A stretch of DNA of 64,000 nt from Pithys albifrons albifrons (Eukaryota > Chordata > Aves > Passeriformes > Thamnophilidae), in the NCBI RefSeq assembly GCF_047495875.1, contig NC_092459.1, forward strand, positions 7,568,965 through 7,632,964. The letters run 5' to 3'. The translations under genes were made by a program, and so were the position numbers. Below, in pieces: positions 1 through 33,293 of the stretch (the first letter of the stretch is position 1; every line of letters starts with the position of its first letter). The notes under the pieces were generated by a model. That model was not told the DNA's origin, searched no databases, and was given only the letters and a program-made list of their open reading frames with translations.

Positions 1-3000
1 TAAGTAAGGTAATGTTAATGGTAGTTGCATTCCTTTGACCTGAACAGGTTCTGTCCTCAGTCAGCACCACTGAAGTGCCCTGTGGCCTGGAGAAGTCAGC
101 TGATTGCTGCACGCGTTGTGGGGCTGCTCTGTGCACTTTGCCTCACATGATCAAATTTTACACCTCTAGCTACAGAACTGACTGGCAATTGTGTTCTTGT
201 CTCTTTTGATTTATAACTGCCTTTTCTATTTCTTCTCATGCAGCACTATCTGCAGCTTTTAGCACCTTTCTCCTAAAGGAACAAATCAGCAAAGTGCTGT
301 CCCAGGACCTGCCAAGGGGTATCTCAGCACCTCACCAAAGCAGTGCATAATGCCTGCTAACAGTGAGGCATATCAGAGGTGCTCTGAGCATCTTTGCACA
401 AGCCTCGAAGGCTTAGCTATACCTTTTATTTTTTGGTGGGGGGAGATGGTGTGTGTTTGTTTAGAGTTACATATTAGTTCTTACTGTGGACATGGAGCAT
501 CTGTCTTAATTCAAGAGTAGCTCTTAAAACCCATAAAAAGCTTCCCCCCTCCAGACAGGTGACTGAAAGTAATACTGACTGGTCAAATACATAAACTCAG
601 TAGTGCAGGAGCCTGTCCTGTGAGAAAGGTACTTGTAAGCATTTTTTGCTCCTCCACAAGCCCCAGGAGGTTTTCTGTGAAAGCAGAAACCTTTTTATTC
701 TGTTTCCATTATAGGTTACTGGGTTGTCCTATCTGTTGCTACGTGCCTGGATGGCCAGAGCAGAATTGTTGTGAGTGTATTTCAGACGGTTCTATAATAG
801 CAACTGTGCAACTGACTTCAGCCCTACTGACTACACTCTTACAGGGAATAGAGCTCAAAATATAAACAAAGACATTTATTTTAGGAGTCATCAGAAGATG
901 GGTTTGTAGTGAGTCATAAGGAGTGCTGCTGATTCCTCTTTTTAGGTGAGGGGGAAAGATACAGGGTGATGAAATGAGTACAGGCCATTTTATACAATAA
1001 TCCTGTAGTGGTGTAGTTGTCAGTATTTGAGTGAGATACTTGGGCTCTATTTATAGTTAGCAAAGAGAAGTAGGAACTTCTAGTCTTGATTTGTCTGCCT
1101 CTATTTCAGTTATCTAATTTAGGATAAAGTGAGTTTTGCTCCAGAGATGCCTTTTTCTATTCCTTTACTATAAAATTGAGTCAGGATGGCTAAATAACAT
1201 CTAGATAAAAAAATGTGGTCAGCAAATCCCAGGTAGCAACTACTGAGCAACACATACAATGCAATAAACAAGAGGAAATGTGTGGAGTTGTTAATTCAAT
1301 GAACTGAGATATTTTACAAGAAAATGAAGGTCCAGACTGAGTTTCAAGCATTTCAACATTATTTACAGAGAGAATATTTGTAGTTTGGCTTCAATGTGAG
1401 AGAGTAAGTGAGAGTATATTGTTCAGCTTGTCCATACTGCAGTCCTTAAATTAATGTTGTCCCAACTATTTGATTGTTTTAGTTTCAAATTTGATATTTT
1501 AAGTATTTCTTCTTTAATTACTTAGGAGCTGTATTCGTGTATTGCTTAAGGCACAGATCTCAGTTGACATGTAGAGAAAGTGTCTGAAACCCAGGTTACT
1601 TTTCACATAATATTGTTGCTAAATCTCTTTTCAGAAATCATAGAATGATTTGGATCGGAAAGGCCCTTACAAATCATCTTGTTCCAACCCTTTGTCATGG
1701 ACAGGGAACTTCATTAGACCAGGTTACTCAGAGCCCCATCCACCCTGGTCTAAACACCTCCAGGGATGAGGAATCCACAGTCTCTCTGGGAAACCTGTTC
1801 CAGTGCCTCAGCACCCTCACAGTAAAGAATTTGTTCCTAATATCCAATCTAAACCTATACTCTTTCATTTTAAATCTATTCCCACTTGTTCCCTCTCCAG
1901 CCCTCCTGTAAGTCCCCTTTGGGTGCTGGAAGGCTGATAGGAGGTAAAACTTCACATTCTTTTTAAAAACTGTTAAATGTGAAATACATTTTGCATTGGA
2001 GTTGTGGCATTACATTTTAAATTCTTCCAGTCCAAATTTAGCAAGTTTTTCCTTAACAAGGGTTATTAAAAAACAGAGCATTTCTGTTGGAATAAATATG
2101 TGAGACAGAGTCAGAAGGCATTCTGAATTTGATCAGTATACATTCTTTTTATGAATAAAACCAGTCCTCATCACAGAAAACCTCTTTACTCGGCTTGATC
2201 ATCCAAATTCAGGAATCTGCTTATGACCTCATTTGTCTAAGAAGGCATTGTGCTCAGTGGAGCTCTCCCTTATGCACTTGTTGTTCAGAGATGGCAGAGC
2301 TGCTCAACTTACCCTAAAACAGATGTCAGGCCAGTTCCGCCCAGAGGCTCCACCGACTGCACTGACTGGGTCAGATACAACTTTTACGTGTTAGTGAAAC
2401 TGTGATCTGGCTTGCAGGTGGGCAAGTGAGTTGTCTGAAAAAACCCCATATATAAAACATTAAAATGAACAATTTCTATCTAATGGCATTGCATTTCTTT
2501 CATATTACCTAGAGGAGTTTGAAGTGTGACATTGCAGTCAGTTGTACATTTTGTGCCTCCAGGTAGTACGAAATGGAAGTCAAATGTCATTATGGCAGGT
2601 AAACAGAGAGTTACAGTATTTGTGATTTGTAAGAGGACACATGCAGAGATAAGGCTGTTCATATCTTTGTTGGAACAAGCAAAATGTTATAGTGGTTCAG
2701 GTTTTGGGGAGAGAGAGGGGGGAGGAGTAGGGGGTCAGGATGCCATTGTTAAAAGGGGCAGATAATTGAGTTGACACTCATCTGTTAAACTGTGTAGAGA
2801 GAAGTGACAAACTGACATATGTTTGGATGTCATCATCACTGAGGGAAGTTACATTACTGGATGGATAAGAGCAATACTAAGATGGGCTGCACAAGCCAAG
2901 AGAACAGATTTCCTTCCTTTCATTCCCCCGTTCTTTAAGTATGTTCAAGGTTTGCGTGACAAGAATCCAGAAAGTTTTTCAGAGTCCGTGGTTCTTGGAG

Positions 3001-5911
3001 GCATTTAGAAATCATTTCAGCAAAACACTGTATTGATAAACCAGATGTTTACTTTTATATTCCCTGCTGATCTGGAGACAGTAAGTGTAGATTGAGCAGT
3101 TGAACTCTGAAATAAAAGGTGTGATTAGGAAACAGTGTTTCAGTGGTCTGATTGCAGTGGAAGACCACAATAAGGTTGAATGTGAAGGCACTGAAGTGAG
3201 CTTTGATAATTGTTAATTTGGAGGGGAAATTGCAAGCCACAGGGAGAGATGATGATGTGTTGGATAGATAATAAAACCTGAAACAGGAAGAGAGAGGGAA
3301 TTAGAAGGTCTGCCAAGTCACCACCTTATTTTGGTAGGAGAGAAGGCTGGGGAAGTTTTTAGCTTTGTGCTCACCTTTCTAGGATGAGGCACAAAGTTTG
3401 TGGAAGAATATGAAGTAAGGGAAGATTGAAGTTTTGCTATGAGAGCTGTTCTTCAGTTATTTAATCTGATTGGAGATGGTCTGTCTGAAATTTTATTTTT
3501 TATGTCAAAGCAAATAATTTTATACCTTGGAGGCTGCAAATGCACTTAGTCCTACATCACTTTGTTTTGGTAGACTTAAGTAGAAAGCTGAGGCCTCCTC
3601 TATTTTGGGTCAGAATGTACTCATTTCAGAGATGGGGAACACAGATGCACCCATTAGTTCTCATGCATAGCTTGAACTTTCTATGTAGACAGTATCTTGA
3701 TGCTATTAACCTAGGCTGTCATTACAGATTTTAAATGCCACGTCTATGGGTGGATCACAGGGTAAGGTAGTGGCACTGTATCAACAGGGATGGATCTCAT
3801 CTAATGTAAAGAGCAAGGGCAACTTGCTTCCAGTTTTTAACTCAGCAGTCGTACAAGTAAATTATTTTAGAAAATCTAATGTTAATGTATTAAGCAGTAT
3901 TAGTATTAATACCAGTAAATTTATTTTATGTAAACCTGTAAGTTATCTCCTCTGCCCCCTACCCCCAAGTAATTCTGCACTGAAAAATAGGCTTGTTTGC
4001 ATCACAGGTCTGAAGTCATATAAAATGCTGTCTATTAGTTTCAGATGAGCACAAGAGTGTAAACTTATGATCAGTGCTTTTTTATACAGTTGCAGCATCA
4101 TCTGTGGGTTTGTACATTTATGCACAGAGGAAATACTGGTAGGTATTAGCCAATTCTGAGTTCTGAAAAAGTGGGTTTCTATGATACAGTAGTAACAAAT
4201 GGCAGGACCAACATGGTATTATCAATTGAATATGCTGTGAATAAAAGTAGAAATCACATAGGCACTAGTAATTAAACGTTGCTAATATATGCAAGAATAC
4301 ATGTTATTATAAAGAGTTTTCCTACAGTGTCACTAATCTGGTAATATTTTATGTTGTATTCTTTACAGAATTACAGTAATACAGACAGCAGTCACTCACC
4401 TTTCCCTACTTTGGGAATGTTGCAACCTTTCTTAGTAGTGAAGGTAGAGCAGCACAGCACATTTTTGTAGGTGGAAGAGGCAGTGGCACCTATAGCAAAA
4501 GATTCCTAATGATTTAATTGTAAGAACCTGTTTTGGTTGGCTTTAACTAGCCAAACTTTCAGACAAATGCTGTGGAGAACAACTGTGTTCCTGTGGTAGA
4601 TGGAATGCAAAGCAAATAGTGAGCAGTGAGAACAAACAGGTTTGTAATAGTATAGTAATGATAATTTTTCATAACCACTATAATGCATTTACCTCCAGAA
4701 CCATGAACTGAACCTAAAGATCTGGATTTTCCTTGCCCTTTCCTGTTCATTTACTCTGTCTTCTTCATATCTTTACATTTTCTTAGATGTTCAGGTCTAT
4801 ATGTATTTCATAGAGAACTCTGCTAGACCTAGTTCTGAACATACACAGCAACTGACATGAACAGATGACTTAGAATAGTAAGCACAGTCTTTTTTCTTAC
4901 ATCTACTAAAATAGATGTGTGATTTTTGCAATCTTGGCCTTTTTCTTAGTAACATTAATATATATTTGAACATGGGAAGAACATTGAAATTCCACTGGTT
5001 TTTGTTTTCTTGCTTTATATAAGAAGTCAACCTAACAATTGCACATGGTTATATTTTAATTGTCAGCACACTTTCTTAGATTATCCTAGCTCATATTAAC
5101 TTTTTTAGGAATTCTTATTCCAATTGATCTACATCACTATAAAGTGTCAAGAGCTCTAAAATTAATTCTCTTGCTCTTCTCTTCAATAAAGTTTTGCTTT
5201 TTTTGTCTTTTTTGATTTCCTTCATTCACATATTATATCCTGTTTTCCTTCCTACTGGTTGCTTTTTTTTTTCAACTCCTCATCCTTTTCTTTCTCAATT
5301 CCAGCTTTTAACTGTCTACTGAATGAAGTGTTAAACTTTGATTACAGTCTTTTATTCCTGTGAAACTGCCTGATCCAAGGTAGTCCTGAACATACAGCAT
5401 TCCTTTCCTAATATGTTTTTGCAGATAGACTTTTAAGTGTGGCTAGGTAATGTATGCAATTGCCAAGCTTGCATTTAGTTCAGTCCTTTAATTGTAGAGA
5501 ATTCAATAGCTTTTCCATGTACAAAGGAGTACAAGAGAAATGCAAAGTACTTTAAATTGCTGAAAGAAGTTGATTTGATAATGATCCAAATATGGTCAGT
5601 TGTGTTGTGCCTGTACCTTCTTGCTATAGTGTAAGAAACTTAAACTTTGACAGTGAACTTTAGATGACTAACTTCAGCTGTTATTCTGGTTGTAAAGAAA
5701 ATACATGGAGCATTTCTAAATTTGACTTTGTCACAATGTTTTTCAATGTTCACTGTTTTTGTTTTTGATATTCAGTTGCTGTTCAAAGGCAATGTGGAGG
5801 AAATCCTGGTTTCCGCCTTGTAGTTTGTGGTTAGAATATTTCAAGGAGAGAAGAAATGCTGCGTATAGGAGACTGTCTGTACTACTCATCTTTGTCTTCT
5901 GTGTTGTGTAG
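1..5911 (+). other. PUM2: PUM2 intron, 5' part outside the window
   Basis: AT-rich intron leading to the acceptor at 5910-5911. I saw no PUM2 exon here: the preceding exon should end in a Gly codon after a Gln/Ala-rich stretch, and nothing like it is visible. Apart from the CR1 fragment at 1636-1944 it holds only short T-rich runs. Confidence 0.75.
1636..1944 (-). mobile_element. CR1 LINE 3'-end fragment
   Basis: Begins at the plus-strand left end with AATCATAGAATG, the complement of the CR1 3' terminal repeat, and continues as the familiar CR1 end (AGACCAGGTTACTCAGAG, CACCTCCAGGGATGAGGAAT). Read on the minus strand it gives a frame with [20 protein letters not shown], the C-terminal tail of the CR1 reverse-transcriptase ORF. 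It is a 5'-truncated, dead copy; the usual state of CR1 in birds. Confidence 0.93.
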
Positions 5912-27500
<21,589 letters not shown>

Positions 27501-27891
27501 AAGACAAAGAGAAATGAAGAAAACTTAAATTGTGAATTATCAAACCTACAACTTAACTCTAAATGTTCTGATTTTTTTAAATCTATTTATTGACTTTGTT
27601 CATCCATTTGTAAAATTTTTATTCTTGTGTATATTTTTGGGGAGTGAATTATTAAAAAAATAATATCTCCAGCCCTGATCCGGAGACCTATCAGATTGGA
27701 TGGCTGGCAAAGCACAGAATGCCTGTATATGATGTAATTGTATCAAAATAGCTGTCACATATTTTGTAAATTTTTACCTTGTAAAGTCACTGAAATAGTT
27801 TTTAAAGGGAAAAAGTACAGTATTCTTTTAATACACTGGCTTGCAATCTGGTAGGTCTACCCAGCATCATAGCACAACAGATTTATAGAGT

Positions 27892-27899
27892 TGTATATA
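27892..27899 (+). promoter_or_regulatory. Pumilio response element TGTATATA (1)
   Basis: Exact UGUANAUA in the PUM2 3' UTR, 392 nt after the stop. It would be kept in every poly(A) isoform predicted here. Confidence 0.75.
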
Positions 27900-28165
27900 G
27901 AATTAATCCTTATTTTTCCCTTTTGTGTGAAGTCTTTTATACCAGATAAAAATTGATCAGCCACATAAACATTATTTAACATGTTGAAAAGTTAAGTTGT
28001 ATTTTGGTGGTTCACAACATCCTATCCAAATAACAAATGGGGCACAGCAAATTAAAGTAGGGAATAACAAAACAATGGAAACTTTAAAAGATTAGCTTTC
28101 AGCGCTTGTTGTGGATACAGGTTTTTTTAAATGGTGCCCTAAGGTTTTCTCTAGCTATGTATTAA

Positions 28166-28171
28166 AAATAA
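28166..28171 (+). terminator. proximal canonical poly(A) signal AATAAA
   Basis: AATAAA about 670 nt after the stop. A PRE begins 4 nt later, within the interval where cleavage normally occurs. Confidence 0.6.
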
Positions 28172-28175
28172 AGTG

Positions 28176-28183
28176 CTGTATAT
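28176..28183 (+). promoter_or_regulatory. Pumilio response element TGTATATA (2), beside poly(A) signal
   Basis: Exact UGUANAUA, separated by 4 nt from the AATAAA at 28166-28171. Confidence 0.7.
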
Positions 28184-28242
28184 ACTTATATATTTAATTG
28201 TTGTACAAGGTAGAGAGATGAAAATGATGGTGGTACTTCCAC

Positions 28243-28306
28243 TCAGTAAAGTATGTTGTTGGAAAAGGAGTGATTCAGTAAAGTACACTGTTGGAAAAGG
28301 AGTGAA
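28243..28306. repeat. 32-bp tandem duplication in the 3' UTR
   Basis: Two units of 32 bp, 28243-28274 and 28275-28306, each starting TCAGTAAAGTA and ending TTGGAAAAGGAGTGA, with a few differences in the middle. Confidence 0.9.
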
Positions 28307-29049
28307 CCCTGTATTAACTTTACAGTCAATTTTACAAGCAGGAAAAGTAGAGATTTGTATTTTTTTATTTTGCATAGAGAATTGTAAGGATTTGAAAGTG
28401 TTGAGCATTTATTTTGCTTTCTCACTGTAGATGCGAAAAATAGGTAATGATGAGGAGAAAAGGGGCCACTGAAAAGTAAACTTGATAGCTCAACATTTAA
28501 GCATGATTGATTAAATATTCAGATAGCTTTTTGCTTCCTATAAATATATGCATTGTATACGTGTAGTTAATAGGTGTAAGTTTACAGTTTGAAAACAAAT
28601 CTCTTGTTTCGATGTTTATTACAAAGCCTTGCTAATTTAGTAGTGATGCTTACCTTGGTTGTACAGATGTACATTTGTAAACCTTCATGCTGTAAATGTA
28701 ATTTGTTTTACCCCTTTTTGGGACAAAAATTTGCATTTTAGTGTATATTCATATCCCCATTCCCTTCTTTCCCCCTGGCATATAGTGTTGTATAATGTAA
28801 ATTTATTTCAGCAAATCAAGAGTGATTTTTTTAAAATTCTATCTTTATATGGTTTCAAAAATACGAACTGGCTTTCTTTTTATCTATTGTGAGAAACATT
28901 ATGTTTTGTTTATAACATAGCTGTTGATTCTGTTCATATGGACACTTTAGGAAATCAATCTGTTCAAATTTTAAATTGGGGTAAATAAGCATAGTAAGAA
29001 GTGGACTGAAATATTTGGTTATCACAGAAACCAATGCTTCTTCCATCTT

Positions 29050-29055
29050 AATAAA
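29050..29055 (+). terminator. second canonical poly(A) signal AATAAA
   Basis: AATAAA followed within 20-50 nt by T-rich sequence (GATTTTTTTGTAC), a plausible functional site. Confidence 0.55.
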
Positions 29056-30268
29056 TGTGGCATGATTTTTTTGTACAGAAGAGTACTGTATTTTTGAATA
29101 GCCTTCTCCCAGCGTAAAGCAAATATGTATGATACTGTCAATTTTTTTCTCTGGACATATGACATTGTAACAGTAACATAAAGATGATGTACATTTACAA
29201 GCGGCCTTATGTACATTTCCCAATGATCTTTTTAAGGCAGAATTGTGACCATATGTGTATAATTAAAATCCTTTTTAATCCTTTGCCTATGGAAATATTT
29301 TGGAAAAAGCTTACTTTGTATATTCAGTTTCTGAAAGATAAAGAAAGTGCTTTGTATGTTGTTGAAGTAAGTATTTTGTGTAAAACGTTGGATGGCTTAA
29401 CCTAAAGTTTTGATCAGCGTGATAGTTTGGAAACAATGTCTTGAGCATTGACCAGATAACAGGCTATTACAGTAGGGGTGTGATCACGAGGAAAGAAAAT
29501 GGCAGTGGTATAAACTTGTATAAGGATTTCTGTCGTGTTACTGTTGAAACCAGGTTTACATAACTGTTACTAAAGCATACATCTGAGGCGCTGCTTGTCT
29601 AATGGTAGCGTTAACTCATTAACAGGCAAATGGGAAAGCTTGTCCTGGCCTGCTTCCAGTGCCTGCATGAAATGATGTAGTAGGCCTCGTTATTTTAAGT
29701 AAGCACAATTCTAATTGCCAAGTAGTTTTTGCATGGCAGTTCACAAAATTCCTCTCCAGAAGTACAAGCCCCGTCATTTAAGCCAGAGCTTTCCCACAGT
29801 CACCCAAAGGATGACTTCTGAGCCACTTCCTTGGACACATCAATTCTCGGTGACTATCTGTACCCTGTGTAGCTGTGCCGTGTGTTGTAATCCACAGAGC
29901 TGACATTCCTTCAACATGTAAGACAGTACGTCAGGCTTTCGGGGATGTCCAGGCAGAAACTGATAATGTCCCAGTACTTTGTCCCTGTAGCACTCATGCC
30001 ATGGTTGAATTTAAACAGTCCTGTAACTGTCATCCTTGGTGCTTTCAGTATCTTGAACATAATCTTCCACTTGCTCTCCTAAGATAATTTGTGCAGAAAT
30101 TCTGTCCAAGAACATGAAAATCACTGGGTTTCCTTTCAACTATTTTAGGCTTTGGGTAGAACCACTAGACTTTTTGCTCAAGTATTGCTTTTTGATATAG
30201 ATTGTTTATGGACCAGTTTGATTAGGTTTGACTCCAGGTGGCTCGTATTGAATAATGTAATGTTCACA

Positions 30269-30276
30269 TGTATATA
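30269..30276 (+). promoter_or_regulatory. Pumilio response element TGTATATA (3)
   Basis: Exact UGUANAUA near the distal end of the 3' UTR; present only in the longest isoform. Confidence 0.7.
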
Positions 30277-30318
30277 CTGTAAAAATCAAAATGAAAATGT
30301 GTGAATAACACTGTGTGA

Positions 30319-30324
30319 AATACA
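30319..30324 (+). terminator. candidate distal poly(A) signal, variant AATACA
   Basis: AATACA is a recognised minor variant hexamer. A GT-rich element starts about 8 nt later. No AATAAA is present here (the nearby hexamer reads AATAAC). Confidence 0.4.
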
Positions 30325-30479
30325 TCTGGTCTTGTGTTTTTTCCTGTAGGAAACCAGCCGTATTCTCAGTTACATGACTTGTCTGTGTATGTGGAGCTCA
30401 GTTTTGGGAAGGTACTCTCTTCTAGTGATCTCATGGGAATTGGGCAATTATTGAAGAACCCTGGATTAGATCATTAAAT

Positions 30480-30492
30480 CTCCAGAGGGCAG
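30480..30492 (+). promoter_or_regulatory. CTCF-like motif, forward
   Basis: CTCCAGAGGGCAG keeps the CCAGAGGGCAG core of the CTCF consensus. Confidence 0.35.
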
Positions 30493-30559
30493 TTTTGAGC
30501 AGCTAAACCTTCCTATCATCGTAAAAATATCTTTACTGGCTACGGTTTCTTCATACATT

Positions 30560-30735
30560 CCTGGATCCAGAATGAGTTCTGGAGCATTTCAGAGGATTAG
30601 CTTTCAAATAAGAGAGATTGTTAGCTCTCTACAGCATCCCTGGATCCACACTCATTTCTGTTAACTGCCCAGGATTTTTCAAATGACAGAGATTATTAGC
30701 TCTGTCTGCTATGCTTGAATCCACACTCACTTCAA
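30560..30735. repeat. tandem 75-bp imperfect repeats with hairpins
   Basis: Units share TGGATCCA, the CAAATNA..AGAGATT..TTAGCTCT block and ACTCA. Each of the two complete units contains a hairpin: AGAGAG/CTCTCT at 30611-30630 and GACAGAG/CTCTGTC at 30685-30706, both with an 8-nt loop ATTRTTAG. A partial third unit lies at about 30560-30606. Confidence 0.75.
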
Positions 30736-30793
30736 AGGACCATTTTTAGCTTAAGGTGTGGAGCAAAGCAGTCTTAACTGCAGAAGAAGTGAG

Positions 30794-30808
30794 CCTGCCC
30801 TCTGGTGT
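30794..30808 (-). promoter_or_regulatory. CTCF-like motif, reverse
   Basis: The minus strand reads ACACCAGAGGGCAGG, close to the CTCF core CCACCAGAGGGCAG with one difference. Confidence 0.5.
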
Positions 30809-31994
30809 TAAATAAGTCACATGTGCACATAATGCTTTTGCCCCCTTCCCAGACTTTTCCATCAGAGCATGGGGAAGATTGAGGGTTTGGGATCATAATG
30901 CCTAGATGTTTTAGAGTGCTGAGGCAAATTCGGAAACCACTCTTCTCCACACTGATTTAAGGAACAGGCATTTGGAGATGCTCATGACTCACCACTGCAT
31001 AACAGCATTGCAATGGAGCTGCTCTGTCAATTAGTTTTGTTCCATGAGAATGCATGAGAATGATGCTCAACGTACCAGTAACTAGGAAAGTGGGTGACTG
31101 TGAGGTGACAGCAACTTGTCATTCAGGGAAGTAAAACTGAGAGAATGACTGCAAAAGCATTTTAAGATCTGGTGACTGGTCATTAATGTTGCAGATTGGA
31201 TGCAAGTCATGCACCCGGGGAGCTGTCCTAGCCCACAGTGGAGTAGCAGCACCTGTCAGTTCAGGGGTTCACATTGTACCAAGCTACTGGTACCACTTGC
31301 AATGACCCCCGAGGTCTCATTAGTGTGTGGGCAACACTGATGTGATGAGCTACGGGCAATGCTTTGCTCTGCACAAAATGTTTCAGAAACAGGCACTACC
31401 TGTGCCCAAAGGTTGTGTATTCAAGCACGTCTTGGCTTGGAAATGCGGAAGCTTGGTTTCTATCAGAGATATAACCCTCTTGGGGCTCTTCTTGGTTCCC
31501 AGTCTTGAGCTAGAGAAGTTTGGGAGAACTTGGCAAGTGTAGATCCTGCCACCCAGGAGGAGACAATTTGAGAGGCATTGCAGAGTGAGCCTGGGGTGTT
31601 GGCACTCCTGTGCAGCAGAGCAGCCCAGGCCTCCCCCAGTCCGTCATCAGAAGAGGTTAGAAACCAGTACCGTTGTCATGGGAGGACAGTCACACACAGG
31701 AAGGATGGAAGGATGGCCATCCAGTGCTAATACCACTCCAGAGCCATGCTGATGCAAGGAAAGGAGCTTACACATTAGGTACCAGAACACAGAGACTCTC
31801 AGGAAGTAACCACCCTTAGTCAAGGCAGGGAGCAGTAGGGAATACTGAACTTGTGGGTTTAAGTGAACTGCCTCGAGGAGGTGGTGCAGGAGCTTTTCCT
31901 CCATCGACCCGTCTGATGGAGCCTGCTCCCTTTGCATGCTGGCTCTGTGGCCAGGGAACTTGCCCAACAGAAGAGGTGCTTGAATTAGTTTCCT

Positions 31995-32070
31995 TTGCAA
32001 GCCTCAGGGTTTTGAACCCACCTCCCTCACTTCACAGGCATGTTCCTAACCACAAGGAGCTAGGCGGGTT
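31995..32070 (-). mobile_element. tRNA-like SINE relic
   Basis: Minus strand has an A-box-like TGGTTAGG (32052-32045) and a perfect B box GGTTCAAAACC (32018-32008). The distance between them is about 10 nt shorter than in a tRNA, and no acceptor stem can be formed, so this is not a tRNA gene. A degraded tRNA-derived SINE is the likeliest reading. Confidence 0.4.
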
Positions 32071-33293
32071 CACTTTCTACTCCTGAATTTGGGCTGGGCT
32101 TTTAGCACAGCTTGAACCATTCATTGCATCACAAAGGGCACAAGATGGAGCATGACTCCTAAAGCATGCAGGTGGGAGTGGGTGGGTTCTGCGTTAGAGA
32201 TCTTTGTCTCCACCTCGATTCTCCCAGACTCACTTAATGCAAAATATATCTTGGGAGCAGCATTCCCCCATCATTAACAGACTGGAAACTTTCCAGAGGC
32301 TTTATAAAAAGCAGTTGAAATGTAGGAAGATGTATTCTAAAGACTCTTATTAGTAAGAACAAACACTGGAATAAAACATTCACCCTCTCACCAGCATTAG
32401 TACTAGGCACAGGAGGGCTTCTGCCTCTTCCTCCTCTGCTCACACAGTGCCCTCCTAACCCTAAATTCCCTAGATCTGCAAACAAGAGCCAGAGACACAT
32501 TGCTGGTGACACAGGTGATGTACTAGACTGTTGCACAGGGAGAAACCCCTTACACAGCTGAGCTGTGTAGCCCTAATGAGCTTTATTTGAGCTTCAGACC
32601 TGCCTAGAGGGTTCAGATTTCCTGGCAGCCACACAGCAAGGCAGCCCTTCCTCAGCTCAGCTGCTGGATCTTTTCCCAGCCAAGCCTCAGGGAGGGAGCC
32701 AGCTCTTCCTCATCCCAGCAGTGCTCAGGTGGTGAGGCTGTTGGGGAAGGCAGCCCACTTGTCTGCTGATCACAGAGCAGGTTCACACGTTTCAGTTTCA
32801 CAAACACTCCTTTTGGTTACTGGCTGCAGGTTGTATCCACAACATAGAGTGTCATGGTACTCCACCACCACAGAGGAATGTCACTGGTGGGGACTGGTGA
32901 GGAATTGGCCAAGCCTGCTGAGGTCCCTCTCTTTAAAGGTCATGTTGGCTGTGCCCTCTCAGACTGCCAGGCCACAGTCTGCTCCTGTCAACGGGCTTTC
33001 CACAGTGTTGGGAAAACAGAACTGTTTCAGGTATCACTCAAAGCAGGTCCCAAACTAAGATAAGAACCCCAGAGACATCCAGCTTACTAAGGGCTAATAG
33101 AAACTGCAAGAAGGGGGGTATTACAGCAAAGAGGCACAGAGGGAGGTGGTGGCAGAAAGCACTAGCCAGCCTGGCCAGCAAGGAAGATGATGATAGTACA
33201 TTCACAGCTCTGTTCTCTCAGGAGTGCAAATGTAAGCACCCTATTCCTTATCTCCCTCAGGAGGATCAGAAGTTAGATGTTCCCTGGCTGCGC

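Larger units (their letters stand above)
27501..30340 (+). other. PUM2: PUM2 3' UTR (end estimated)
   Basis: About 2.8 kb of AT-rich sequence after the stop. It contains two AATAAA hexamers, an AATACA variant, three exact Pumilio response elements and a 32-bp tandem duplication. The distal end is placed near 30340 because a GT-rich element (CTTGTGTTTTTTCC) follows the last PRE and the variant hexamer; human PUM2 has a 3' UTR of similar length from memory. The exact cleavage site is not visible. Confidence 0.75.

Noticed and set aside
31995..32070. A tRNA gene
   Set aside because: A and B boxes too close, no acceptor stem or intact cloverleaf.
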